Assembly (NCBI GenBank): GCA_037043235.1
Contig: JAWRVZ010000030.1
Coordinates: forward strand, 2,258,001-2,322,000
Source of the DNA: Rhodeus uyekii
Taxonomy: Eukaryota; Chordata; Actinopteri; Cypriniformes; Acheilognathidae
Reading direction: 5' to 3'
DNA length: 64,000 nucleotides
Position numbers and translations under genes: made by a program
Part shown: piece by piece, positions 1 through 12,836 of the stretch
Numbering within the stretch: the stretch's first letter is position 1
Layout: each line of letters opens with the position of its first letter
Notes under the pieces: generated by a model
The model's database searches: none
What the model saw: the letters and a program-made list of their open reading frames with translations, nothing else
Told to the model about the DNA's origin: nothing

Positions 1-3000
1 CTCAGTTTGTCTAGCTGGCTGACAGTCAGAGCAATATGGGAAACAGAGGCAAGGATTGTTCAGTCATCGGTTTGCACCACCATGACATCCAGGAAACGTC
101 CCACTGGCTATTTTAAGCTATTTTGGTACTTGTTTAGAACTTCGCAGGCTGTGTGTGGTAGGAGTGTCTGGAAAAGAGAAAGATTGTGCTCAAGCAATGT
201 AAAGAAAGGATAATTAAACCTGAAAAAGCGGAGGTGCCTACTGTCGTAACAGATGTAAAGTAGTGTCTGTGAAGCATGTGTGAGCTGTGATACTTCTCCA
301 GTGTGTTGGGTAGGACTCTCTCACTCTGTTTCCCAGGAAAAGAGCGGAAAGAGGGCAAGTCCTTATCGGCATGGAGAAAGTGTCGTCATAGCATTTCTGC
401 TCTGACCCTGCTGACTCGCCGATTCCTTAACATGAGATCATTCTGGACAGCTGACCTCAATATCACTGTGCTGCACTCTGCCAGCCCACAAGAGCTTCTC
501 CTCCGCATAACAGCAGATAGTGACCGCACTACTGCCCAACACCCCCGTTCAGGCCAGACACACATTTGAAATACTCCTTTAAGCTCTAAGAAGGCATACT
601 AGAACTAAAGTACAATCAAAACGGGCAATGTTGTGAATGGAATAGCAGAATACCACTTACTATACTACTGTAAACGGCATGCTAGTTTTAAAAATCAAAG
701 TGAAACTATATGCAGTATGTAATGACAAACATTTGTAACAGTAGCAATAACTGAATTTGTTCATATTGGTTAAAAGGGAGAGTAAATGCTCAAATTAATA
801 TAATGTAGAGTTATATTATGTTCTTTTCTGCAAGACTTGTTAAGTGGGAGATTTAGTAGTGTTTCTACTAAATGTTATGCTAGTGTTTCTAGCATAGCAT
901 TGCTATGCTAATTTAGAAGTTTTTTATGTGGGTTTTTTGGTGGGGTTTTCATCATGGTGAAGTGAAGCATGAGTTTAGTTTGTGAACAGATATGTTAAAT
1001 TTTGTTTATTGCCATACTCATTCAGCAATTGATCTTCTATGCTGATGCTATCAAAGCATTGTTAGCAATTAACATTCATGTTAGCATTCTGTTAGCATTC
1101 ACTGAATTAACTAGTTACTACTAAATTGAGATTATATGATCATTTGTTTACATAAATATTTCAAGTTAAGAGCAAATAAAATCTATGACTACAAAATAAA
1201 TAATATGCCAGTTCTGCTTGCTTAAACTTTAAATTTCTTAAACTATGATGCAACTGATTACCTAAAAAATTTTTATTAATTTTTTATTTTGTTTTGTCAA
1301 CTTGTTCAGGTTTAATGTACACATTTGAGTAGCATAGCAATTAGTTTAGAAGTAGGTCATCTAGAGATATCCCCTTGATTTGAATAAATTTGGATACGGA
1401 GTAAAGTATGTATACTTCATTAACAATATACAGCACTAAACTATATTATAGAATAATATGGTATTAAGCCATTTAGAACAGACCCAAATAATCTTTTTCC
1501 ACTCTCTACTTTTCTTCCTTCCTTCGTATATTTCAAGAGTGAAATAAATAAATGAAAGTATACACATGCTGGGTTGTATTAAACAGATGCCACGTACAAC
1601 ATTCATCCTCACACTGGCTGGTGTGTACATTTCAAACTACACACACGACAGGCAAGAGAGGACACACACACTATACCTTCTTTCAGCAAACGTTTCTGAC
1701 TGTGAGTGACCGGAAATGGCAGGAGCAAGAAGAATAAGGCACTGACAAATGATTTGGGGAGGAATTTTAAGTGCTATTTTGTCACGAAGTGAGCCTCACT
1801 CTGGTGGACTCCAGCATAAACATGTGTCAGGACTGCATGTAATTACAGAAGAAAAACTTCCTCTTGTACTACGCGCATGAAAAAAAACTCACAGACTGAA
1901 GTATCTGTGAGTGTGTGTTTTACAGCCTCCAAACCTTTTACACATACTTTAAAGATGAACAAACACAAAACAGCCATTTTGGCACCTACTGCCGTAAAAT
2001 CCTGTTAACCAAGTGTTAAACTGGTAACATGTAATCAGAGCTGTCACATGAACGACATGCAATGTGAAGAATGGACAAAATCTGGTTTCCAGAACATTCA
2101 GGACGCAAGTGTGTGCTAAACAACGAACGATTTATGCTCTGAAAATTGTGTAACACTTCCACAAAATGCTTGTCAAAATCTCCAATCATGTATGCAACAA
2201 TCTCTCAGTCCTTGATGATGTCCAGATTTGTTTTGATAGAGTCCGTCACTGTAGTTTCTAAAAAGAGGGCCATACTGGGGCCCATTTTCCACACTAACCC
2301 TCATGTTTCTCAGAGCTGCTATAATTAGCCAACTTTGTTCCTCGCTGCATGTCCAAATGATATTTACATATACAAATCCCATTTGGCTGCCAAGAGACCA
2401 TTCCAGCAAAACCAGCAGAGTTTGCTCGAAACGACTAAACAAACAGGACGAATGTGTGTACCCCACAGATAATGAAAAAATATAGATGGTTTGAATGCGG
2501 TCGCATTGTGTTTTGACTGAAAACGAAGCACTCAGCACGAATGGCCTATTACAGTCATGCTGTCAAGTCCTTCTGGGTGTTTTTGGGGGTCAGTGGAAGC
2601 TCTTTAGCTTGGGCAGGTCAGGGCTTGAGGTCTGAACGCATTATGAAGAACATTCCAGCTCTCTCAGCAGACAGCGACCGCTGGAAGCAAACGCCCTCAG
2701 ACGCTGCATAACCCTCAAACTTCTCCTCAAGCACTGCCAAGTCCCTCTCACTTTCACTTCCTCTTCTGTCCTGCAGATTACTCAAGTGATTAAGCATTGC
2801 ATGATGTCATAACACTGTCTGCTCGGTGGATGTCGTGAAGAAAAAAGGTGAAAAGTTTCTGTCCTCTTGTTGTAAAGTTTATTAGTGGACACATCTGATA
2901 TTAAACAGAGCGATATCAACGTGAAAGGGATTTCCTGAGTGCTTAACAAACTTTTATCCCCCTCTGTGTTCTCAGGCCTGCCTCATTAGGGGCCATCTTG

Positions 3001-3164
3001 ATTAGCCGCGGAAGGCTTTGTTGAAGAGCTATTTGTACGTTCACTAGGAGTGAATGAGAGAATGAAAAAAGAGAGAGAGGGAGAACGAGGCAGGTTCGCA
3101 GGTTTCAGTTGAGGCCTCGCCCTTGCTCTGCCATGATTGTAAACTTTTCTGTTGATATGCAAAG
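1..3164. other. Non-coding DNA, no gene seen
   Basis: All open frames here are short (at most 121 codons), overlap on both strands, and show no recognisable domain. I see ordinary AT-rich non-coding sequence with scattered TAGCAT-type short repeats between 840 and 1100. Apart from the hairpin cluster listed separately, nothing supports a gene, RNA or mobile element. Confidence 0.6.
851..910. repeat. Cluster of three adjoining/overlapping hairpins
   Basis: Three perfect inverted repeats sit within 60 bp. Arms ATTTAGTAG/CTACTAAAT flank the loop TGTTT (851-873). Arms TATGCTAG/CTAGCATA flank the same TGTTT loop (876-896). Arms TAGCATAGCA/TGCTATGCTA flank a single T (890-910). The 3' arm of the second hairpin is also the 5' arm of the third, so the two structures would be mutually exclusive. 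The shared loop suggests an origin by duplication of one small hairpin. Function is unknown; decay or slippage of a short palindrome is enough to explain it. Confidence 0.8.
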
Positions 3165-3260
3165 CAGTGCAGATCATTTGGGTCCCCATGGCAACAGCGC
3201 CCCTGCTTTGCACAAATGTAATGATTAATCGCGCCTTTGATAACAATGGCCGGCACCGCT
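3165..3260. promoter_or_regulatory. Candidate enhancer: RFX X-box plus TCF and SOX motifs
   Basis: GTCCCCATGGCAAC (3182-3195) fits the RFX-family X-box, a near-palindrome of the GTNNCCATGGYAAC type. About 40 bp downstream, CTTTGAT (3234-3240) fits the TCF/LEF core and AACAATGG (3242-3249) fits the SOX core, side by side. ATGATTAATCG between them has a homeodomain-like TTAAT core. The density of good motifs in a non-repetitive, moderately GC stretch suggests a conserved non-coding element. Conservation cannot be tested here, so this is inference. Confidence 0.4.
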
Positions 3261-3473
3261 GTTCCAACATAAATGCTGTGAGGAAGACAGTGTGTGACTG
3301 CAGGGGGATCCATACACAGACCTACACGCACACCCACTTCCCTGCTGTCGACCATTCGCTGAATGCGAGGGGTGTGTGGTCATGTGCGACCACGTGCTAG
3401 CTCACATTACTTTACAAATCGGAAAACTAGTCTTGACTGCAAGTTTGCTTTCTCTCGTGTGCTTTCGTGTGAG

Positions 3474-3632
<159 letters not shown>

Positions 3633-5997
3633 TTGCACAAGCCAATGTTGCGGCTTGCGAGTCAATGCAGGAATGTGGCCAGAGTTTAGGTCTCTGAAAC
3701 TGTAATTCAATCAGCGCCACTTGGCTTTGACACAGATTCACTTTGTCAGTTGCGCTTTACCATTAATTTATCATTTCGAAAACAGAGACAATCCAAACAA
3801 TCATTTCTCTCTCCTCCGATACCTGTCAGAGAGGGGCGGGTGCAAATCTAATAAACTACATTTTATTGGCTGACACCACTGCACATGGACAGGCTCCACC
3901 TAGACTCGTGAAGTGGGTTAAATACGAAGGATGAATCGTCCAGTTGCTACCAGCCAGATGAGTATCAACCACAGGCTTGACAGAAGGGCTCACCCAGTCC
4001 TCCCCCCTGCCCAAAGCCGCGTATACATACTACCGGGGGAAAGTCAACAGTGTGTAGTGTCCAGATGGTCAGACGTGGTATAGAAGCATGGCCTCTGAAA
4101 GGGGTCGGGCCGGGAGCTTGGCCATGCAGCACAGGGTTAATGGTGGCGTGAAGAGAAACAATGATTTCAGAGAGTGCAAGTATGAGGGGGGCTCCTCATG
4201 CAGATCAGGGACCAACAATAAGTTTGTTTTTGTCAAGATTTTTGGCCACACTAAAAATTGTAAAAGAAAAAAAATAGCTTAATCAAATATTAAACTAATG
4301 GTTTGTTTTTGAAATATATTTCAGCCAATTCTTACCGATCTTACCTTCTACATTCTTGCAATTTTAACATAGCTATCTAATGCATGTTAGCCAGCTAGAC
4401 AACGTCATTTTGGTGACAAGTCCTAACAAGCATAATCAACGTTACGTAACATCACGGAAACCCAAATGTTTACGTTTTCAAGCATTAAAGTGCAGGGATG
4501 TCGAGACCTGTCAGGGCAAGTGACCCAAACTCGTTCTCACACCGGCCGAAGACCAGCGGGCCACCTTATTGTTGAGCCCTGCAGATGTTGCCCGGCCCTG
4601 GCGGGTCACACAATCACACACGCATTTGCATTCCTGATAGAGGGAATTGGGATTAAGAGCCCTGAATGCCTTTCTCAATTCTGACAGAGTCTGAACACAC
4701 AACACAGAGAGAGAAAAAGCAAGACGACATGGGGAAAAAAGGCTACGGGAGAAAGAGAGAGAAAGGACAATGAAAAGAAAAGCACCTTGAGAAAATCTAA
4801 AAAAAATGTTAAAAGTAGGTGAGAGAAAGGAATGCAGAAGGGAAAAAAGGACAACTTGAAAGAGTTGTGAAAGAAAATATATTGAACCAATAACAAAAAA
4901 ACTACTATTGTGAATATCTTTAACGCACAAATGAATAAATGCAATTGCATCAATCATAAAATATGAAAGCATTTACTTAGAATAAAGATGGCACATGCAC
5001 ACTTTAAGAGACAACACACACACACAAAAAAAAAATCACAAAATACGTTTGTTAGATTTTATTTGATAAAGCTACAGACATATTTTGGACCTTTTCTTGT
5101 TGTCAAACGTTATTGGACCTATGTGAACTTAATACATCTACTAAAATCACCTTGGGATCATCTGATTAAAAATAACTATGCCTTTTGCAGATGCTTCAAG
5201 TCTTGAAATTATACATTTGAACACTGCCTTGACCGTCAGAATACTTTTTTGCGCCACCGTATGTGCGTGAGATACAATGAGGGGAGAGAGAGGCCCTTGT
5301 CCAGGGCAGAGGTCTAGAAGAACTTGTTTTATCCTCTGCTAGAGAGACAGTACTGACCAGCTGTGTTCAGTGAAGAACCATGGCTTATATAAACATACAC
5401 AACCTTTGATCAAACCACCGTTGCCCGGCCAAGCATACCCCTCACCAGACACTGTGCATACAAACAGTCATAGATCTAGTTATGTGTTTAGGTGTGTGTC
5501 CGTCTGTGGAAGTTGAGCTTGGCACAGTGTAAAGGCAACACAGTGGTGAAACTCAAGAGGCAGTGCAAATAAAGAATGAAAAGACAGTAAAAAAAATCTC
5601 TCTCACATCGTCTGTCTTCTATGCTAATTATTAGCATGCATGGCTGCAGTACACAGTCATGGGCTCTGTTCCAAAACATAGTGAGCTCCCTAGCTGTCTA
5701 CAGCTTACTTAGACAGCTGCCTTCAGTAGCAAAATTGCACTAATCACATGAAGCATATGAGAGCGTAACTAATTCCAAAAGAGTTTGGTTAGCACGTTCG
5801 TACACAACAACATGATACTTGCATAAATGCATGACACACACATTTTGGGAAAAATGGTCAGTTTGTGAACGATTATGGCATGTAGCCTATTGTAAACACG
5901 TCTTTTGAACCTGTCATCGTTCCGTGTTAAAATAGTGCTTTTTAGGTGAAGTCTATGAGTGAGACAAGTTTGGTGTTAGCATGTTAGCATAGCAGCA
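3633..5997. other. Non-coding DNA, no gene seen
   Basis: Only short chance frames are present. A GA/AAG-rich purine stretch lies at about 4690-4870. Nothing here could be assigned to a gene, RNA or repeat family. Confidence 0.55.
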
Positions 5998-6096
5998 ATA
6001 TTCAAGAGTTTTATTTGTCACATATACGTACAGAATATACAATCGGCAGTGAAATGTAAACAGGTCGGCTCCATGGACAGTGCAAATTAACAGTTA
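5998..6096 (-). mobile_element. 3' tail of a retroposon (unclassified), reverse orientation
   Basis: Read on the minus strand this ends in ...TGACAAATAAAACTCTTGAA, with an AATAAA-type end common to the 3' tails of fish non-LTR retroposons. The preceding part (GCAGTGAAATG on the plus strand) also resembles such tails. Only a short 3' remnant is present, with no coding part. Adjacent AT-rich sequence up to about 6180 may belong to it. The family cannot be named from this fragment. Confidence 0.4.
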
Positions 6097-6382
6097 TAAA
6101 AACTTTACAAAAAACACAGAGGAAATAATAGAAATAGAATAAAAAGTACTATATATGTATATGTAGAAATATAAATAAAGTAAAAAATTAAATATGGTAC
6201 TCTAAGCATAAAAAAGGCATTGCACACACAAATATTGGGTAAAATAAGTCACTTTTGAATAACTATCTATATTAATGAAATTAAAGAATTTAACTAGGGG
6301 GCCTTGGCAAACTTCCAGGGAACTTCTAAACATTACTAAAATTGAGTTATATTGTCATTAAATTAATTAAAAGTTTCAAAGC

Positions 6383-6530
6383 TTTCCTGTAGCTCCTCCA
6401 GTAGAGCATTGGTGCTTACAATGCCAAGGTCATGGGTTCGATCCCAGGGAAAGCAAGAACTGATTCAATGTGTATCTTGCAATGTAAGTTGCTTTGGATA
6501 AAAGTGTCTGCCAAATGCAAAAATGTAAAA
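6383..6530 (+). mobile_element. tRNA-derived SINE, copy 1
   Basis: The 5' half is tRNA-like, with an A-box region (TAGCTCCTCCAGTAGAGC) and a B-box (GGTTCGATCCC) spaced as in RNA polymerase III internal promoters. The 3' half ends in GGATAAAAGTGTCTGCCAAATG, a 3' end shared by many fish SINEs. Four other copies lie in this window (43411, 53512, 54015, 62682). It is not a functional tRNA: no acceptor stem closes and the body continues into the SINE tail. Confidence 0.85.
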
Positions 6531-7329
6531 TATATACATATAGCATAGGTACCAGAGGTATATAGCGTAGATAGGTGAGCCTTCACAAAGAAGGCCCTTG
6601 GAGTCAAAAAGGTTTGGTATTTCTATTTCTTTGGTGCAATGCTGTTCTAAAATTTGGATGAAACCAGTATCTTACAAGGCAGCATAATGTCGCTGCCTAC
6701 CTTTCTGGGCAGTGAGCCTATGATTGATCTCTTGTTGTCTAGATGGGCAGCTCACTAGGTTGTGGAACAGAGCTATAGTGTCTCTCCTAAGCCCACAATA
6801 ATGATAACTAAAGAGGCACCACAACTAATTAGTTTTTACTGCAGGAGAAATACGCACTGAGGGATGAGCTAGACTAAGAAAGAGCTGGAAAGCAGACCAG
6901 AGCAAAGCCTATCCAGTTGATTTATATTCTCAGAGGTCAAACCCAAATTCAGGGATCTGGCTAGTCTCAAACACTGTCAAAATTCATTTCCTCCACCTCA
7001 GAAACATTTCTGCTCAAAATGGAGGTATCGCCTGCCCTCTTGTCTCTCTTGGCGAGTTGCCTGTTTCTGCCATAATTCCATCAGAGCTAATTGCTTCCAG
7101 CACCGTTGTCATTTCTGCAAGAGAGGGACACTTTTCAATCAACAAAAGCCTGTCCATGCTTATGCGTGGCTGATATGAGATGTGCAGTTGTGTGTAAACA
7201 TTTGGAGCAGCATGAAAAAATTTAAATTCAGTGTAATGGCAAATACCTAAAAATAATTGGCCTAAAAATAATGTGCTGCCAGGTTTTTAAACTCTGCTTT
7301 TTATGGTGAAATATTGTGTTGTTGAATAT

Positions 7330-7580
7330 CTGGCTCATTCACGGCCTCTAATGCTTGTGTCTGGATTGTAAGTGTGGCCCTGTTCTCTGGCAGCACTGCA
7401 GGGATGCAGTAGTCGAGTTTATACCGCCGTGTCCGCAGTCAAAGCGAGCCACTGACTCTGAAAGTTAATATTTCCCTCTCTTCCACTCATAAATTTGCAT
7501 GCGATTAAAAAAGCTGACCTAAATGCATTTTGAGCACCACGAGTAATTAGTTAGAGCATCCTTTGTAGGAGGGCATGTGT
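7330..7580. promoter_or_regulatory. Candidate conserved non-coding element with octamer and homeodomain motifs
   Basis: The stretch contains ATTTGCAT (7493-7500), an exact POU octamer on the reverse strand, and TAATTAG (about 7545), a homeodomain core. It is non-repetitive and more complex than its flanks. Enhancer function is inferred only from motif content. Confidence 0.25.
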
Positions 7581-8739
7581 TAAGAGGTTTTATCCCCCCT
7601 TTTGGAAAAATCCAGCTAAGACCAGCTTCAGATGGTAGCTAGTGTTCATATACGCAGTGCAAGACAACAACTGGAAATTAGTTACCTTGGATGAGAAATC
7701 ACAATGTTAACTGACATCTGAGACCATCTATAACAAAGTTTAATAAAGTTCAGCTTTATGCAAATGCAACTACCAATGAATACTAGCAACAGTAACTAGG
7801 AGACCTGTTAAGGGCCCAACAGGGCCGTCGTGTGGCGTGTCATTTCAACCAAAATCAAGGTTAGTTAGGTTAATTTCTAGACCTCCGACTTTCGGAAAAC
7901 ATACGGCTGGTACCTTCAAACTACTATTGCTCTGCGGAGATTATGTAATAGTGCTCTGGGACTAGGTTTGAAATTTTGCTTTCTTTGGTTCATCTTCTCC
8001 AGTTCATTACCTTGATTGAGTTTGTGTAATTCTAAGTAACACTGACACTGTTTTTGTTTTTTACTATAAAGCCGTTTGGTTTAAATCAATCCATTAATTA
8101 AAGTGCTTTATAAATAAAGATGAGGTTGAGGTTGTGCAAACATCCACCTCGCTATGATCAGATGCTTTCTCACTGCTATAATTTTTGTTGTGTGTTTATT
8201 TTGTTATTGAGAGTAAAGTGCGCAGCACATATTCACATCATCTCTCAGCAGAGTCGGCGGCATCAGGATGTTCTCTAACAGTATACAGATTCTCACATAT
8301 TTCCAACTTCTTTTTACCTCAAAGTGAAGAACAAAAAATTACTTTGGAGCCTTTAGTGTCCTTTATTGGTTTCTAGCTCAATCTAAACAGTTGATCAGCT
8401 GAGCTTGTAGCTCATATACATAGATCAGTCTAGTTAGAGGTAGTAGACCGTTGACAAGAAACCAACCTGACCACCTTAAACTGGTACACCCTGGTTTTTC
8501 CACAGAGTCCACTGCCCTGATAGAGAACAAGAACTGAGGAACACAAGCTGCCCTGTGATTCTCATCTATATCAAGTCCTGGAGTCAGTTCCATGTAGAAA
8601 GGAGATGCCACTGCAAACAGACCCCCCTTGACGTTGAGGAGGAGTGTCAATGAGGGGCTAATAAAGAAAGACAATGAGTAAACAAGTAGGGCAAGTCCAC
8701 CCTAGCTTGTTGGACCTCCCTTTCTCTCTCTGGGCTGGC

Positions 8740-8850
8740 ACACACTCAATGGGATCTGCCGTAATTAGTCTCACCAATGCTTGTTTAGCATTTGCATATA
8801 AATGCTCTTGCTGGCAAGTGCTAAACACACCATCACAAACCATGCCCAAA
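8740..8850. promoter_or_regulatory. Candidate enhancer with homeodomain, CCAAT and octamer motifs
   Basis: TAATTAG (8762-8768), CCAAT (8774-8778) and the octamer ATTTGCAT (8790-8797) lie within 36 bp. The octamer is inside an inverted repeat with arms AGCATTT/AAATGCT and a 6-bp centre (8787-8806). The surroundings are unique sequence. This suggests a POU/homeobox-bound element, but only conservation data could confirm it. Confidence 0.3.
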
Positions 8851-11800
8851 ACAGACGGTAACCACACCTCCGGACCCTCCAAGAGAGGGAAAAGGGGTCC
8901 CAGGGGGCCTTCCGCAGACACAAGCCCCCTCTGTGGCTCTCCTACCCCCGTGCCCGTTGCCTTCAACAGGTTGGCATCCATCTGCTAGCGGCGAGGGGCC
9001 ACGGCTTGGCCTGCTTTCAGTTCCTGTTTCAAAGGAGATTGTGAAAGATGGCAGCCAGGCTTCCTGTTTCTCTGCTTATGTCATGAGAGCGTTTCGAGCC
9101 TATGAAATGAGCCCTGACAAAAACAGGCATAGTGTTCTCGGGATGTTTTAATAGGTTTTCTTTCAGGCCACTCAGAGTGTGATAGTATGAGCTCACGGCC
9201 CCACAAACGGAGGTGAGAAGTAAAAATAACACAAGACCTCTTCCCTGTAACTGTTCTGCGATCACCTCATCTAGCCTTGGGATGGCTACTATTGTTCTCT
9301 TTCTGTACAACATGCAACAATTCTTTCCTTTCCACGAGCCTCCCCCCTTCTCCGTCTCTCTCTTTCAGTTTCCTCCACGTCTGTAGCCAGTTGTTATGAC
9401 AGATCGATTCATAAAAACGGAGTGGAGGAAGGAAGTGATGAAACAAGTGTCTATGCACCCTCCACCCCTCCGTCCCATCCACTGTAAACACAATGAAAGT
9501 CACCAACAGGAGATACCCACACCAGAACGAAGATAAGCTACAGAACACTCAGAAAAACACACACAGCTGGCCTTCGCAGCAGCGGCTACTAGTAGTTCTT
9601 CTCCCTGCCTAAAACTAACACTCATCGGACTCTGATAAATTGTTTTGCTCTTTCAGAGCTCGGGAAAGTCTCTGTGGAGTTTTCAGTTATTCTTCAGTTA
9701 TTTAAGAAGCACATTTTCTCCTAAAATTCCTTAGAAAAGATAGACAATTGTTGACATACAGTTAGAGCAAAGCTATGCAATTAGTGAACAATTTGTTCTG
9801 GGATGAATTAGTTTGAGTTCACGGTAAAATCTTTGTCTTTAATTGCAGACGGTAGTATCTTGGCACAGTGTGTGACATTGTTAAGATCTTTTCTGAAATT
9901 CTAGATCACGCTTTTTCTCGGGAGAAGCGTCTGAGAATCAGGAAACTTCAGTAAAAATTTGATCTTCATTTAATCGGGTTTAGAGAAACAACGGAGTTAT
10001 TAAATAGACCTCATTAACATTGCTTCTTTTCTATGGGAAGGAGCCAATCTTGAATTTAGCAGGCAGATATTTTTACATGCAACATGACTCAGTTCCATAT
10101 ACTGTATGTGATTTGGACTTCTGACAAATTCTGACGCCCTGTCACACGAGTGTCATATTCCCTGACAGCATGTCTGTCATTACCAGCTTGAGACATTAAT
10201 ATTTACGTACCACTGAACAAATTAGCTTTTGAAGTGCATTTCCAGCAACCGCAAGCCATCGCGATCCTCAACTTGTGTCATACCTTTAAACAGCCATCAG
10301 GTTAAACTACAGTGAGAGAAACAAGGGGGGGAGAATGTTATCTCACTTATGCGTATAGTTACAAACTCGTCACAAAGCACATCGAAAAAAGGGGACAGAA
10401 AAAGGAACAAAAGACTGGCACTTGACAAAGTAACTGAACTCCATAAATGTTTCATGTGAGCGCCAAGCCTGTCTTTCACCTCTGCGTGACCCCCCCTACA
10501 CTCCTCTCTTTCTCTCTCCCACTCTCTCGCTTATTTGTCGTCTGGTTAGTTCACTCAGTTTTAGAGAGAGAGAGAAAACACAAAGATAAAACTGAGGTTT
10601 AAATTAGGTGAGAAAAAAGATAAGGTCACTACGGCTCCATAAGTCCAAAAAACATGTGTATGAAATATGACTAAGAAATGTATTTGATAGACAGTATTCT
10701 ACGTAATCATTTGTTTTGTTTTATTACATGCACAGATTAACTGTTTGAAATAATACAAGGAATTTGCATTAAGAAAGAAAATATAGTCAATGTTGTCAAA
10801 CTGAAATGCCGGTTGAGTGTCACAAAAGGTCGGTCATTGCTGACACATGACAGAACGGCAGACAGCATGTGTGACGTCACGGTGTGGGGGTCACCAATCT
10901 ATTGTTGCTGTCTGGCCTTGAGGAATCCCCAGTGGCCCGAACACACCCCAAGCCCACTCATCCAGCCCCCCAAACTAGAATCAGGGTGAGGAAGGACGCA
11001 AGGTCGATTCAACGGAAACAACAGAAGGCTCTCAGTCCATCTCTGTATAAACTCACACAGCTCCTTGGATTTATTTCAAATTAAATTTTATTCTTAAAAT
11101 GCACGAAAGGAATAAAACGAGTGTTTAGCAGTGCGGAGCCAGAGATTACGTGTGTGCACATGTAGGTAACGGATGAGTAACCAGACGCCCCATCCTCAGA
11201 GGGACAGACAGCAATGGTACGACTTCTCTCAGGCCTGATTTAATTGTGGTCCTGTGTAACACTTAATAGAGAGCGCAGCACACCTGGCAAAAACAAGTTA
11301 CACCCAAGAGGGGGTGGAGGGGTGTCCAACAGTACCAATTAAACACCTCAGCCAATGAGCTGACCTCTCACAGGACTCCTCGTGCCAATAAACCAATCAC
11401 ACCGCACCTCTCATGTCTCATTAAATACCTATGTGATAGGAAGGCGACAAGGAGAGACAGCTTTTTCCTCCCAACATTTAATTACAATGTCTGGGAGGAA
11501 AAGAATTCTGCGAAGTAAACAATCATCATTACTATTGAAAACAACACTACTTATTCTAAACGCCGAGACACAGACACTGATATTTGCGCACTGCTGTCAT
11601 ATTTTTCTTTTATTAAAGAAAGCTTATACAGCTTATTTACAACTTGTAGATAAGCTGCTGAAATAATGCAAAAGTACTAAATTAAAAGCCTGAACAAAAT
11701 AACATGTACGTATAACAGTGCTTCTTCGAATCGTTTAAAAATATTAAATTGCCACTCTGAGGCTGTGGTTTCATAAATGATGCATTATGTAAAGTAAAGC

Positions 11801-11937
11801 AGAACTGAATCCTAAATTTATTTCCTCATAGAAATATTTGAAATGGCAGAAAAATGGCTGCCATCAGAGACGAATGTGATCTGTCTGCACACTCTACCAG
11901 ACACACTGGCCTTGATCCTCACACACACATTTATCAC

Positions 11938-11941
<4 letters not shown>

Positions 11942-11989
<48 letters not shown>

Positions 11990-11990
11990 A
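11942..11990. repeat. (TA)n microsatellite
   Basis: An alternating TA run with one G interruption. It is self-complementary and can form cruciforms. Confidence 0.95.
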
Positions 11991-12836
11991 AACATGTCAA
12001 ACGAATAGCATTGACAAAATAGGATCACTTTTGCTGGATTTATAGGTACAAAAAAAGCATTGTTTTTTTTAATTAATTCAATTAGTTACATTTAATAATT
12101 TAGTAATCATAAGTGAGATAATATAATAGACAATATAATATAAAACACGATAAAATGCCTCCTTAATTTTCAGCTTTTTAAAAAAAAAATTGTTTACAAT
12201 GTTAAGATAATAAATATAATATAATTTAAAAGATAATAATTGCGTGCATGTGCATTACATATACTTATATATACACATAATTACTCCCAAAATAATACAG
12301 AAAGAAACAAGATGATTAAAAAAACTAATACCTAATATTAGGTTTACATACAATCACTGACACAACTTTATGAATTTGATGATTCAGTCAGTGTGTATTT
12401 GGAGAATGAAATCTAGAATACAACACAATGCAAATTCTCATTTCCTGTTTTTCAAAATAAGAAAAAGAAAGGCACTGGAAATAGATGTAACATATATGGT
12501 GTGTGTTTGTGTGTGTGAGGTGAAAGCCCAAAGGAGAGGTGCTGTTAGAGGGACACGGAGCCTGTAGCACTTAGGGGCCATTTTATTGCTTTGCTGTGGT
12601 CAAGTGAGGTGCAGCGAGCTCAATTCCAGCGCAACAATGGCAAAGAGGGCCGCCGAGACAAAGGGGTATCTCTTTGCCTCTTAACCCCTTCAGTGCTAAA
12701 CACACAAAATCGAAGCCACAAGCGCCCTGCTCACACGTGCAGAAACACCCACGCATACGTGGGACAGTTTGTAATAGCCGCTCCGTTTCAGACCAAACCA
12801 ATGGATGCAAGAGTCCCACCAGCCTGACGGGTAGAG

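Larger units (their letters stand above)
6531..12836. other. Non-coding DNA with possible conserved elements
   Basis: No coding gene recognised. The longest frames (about 90-107 codons near 8.4-9.5 kb) overlap on opposite strands and carry no domain. GC content rises around 8660-9020. The best regulatory candidates are listed separately. The rest is AT-rich with short homopolymers and CT/GA tracts (for example 10500-10580). Confidence 0.55.

Noticed and set aside
6383..6470. tRNA gene
   Set aside because: A- and B-boxes are present but the sequence runs on into a SINE body seen in five copies; no closed acceptor stem.
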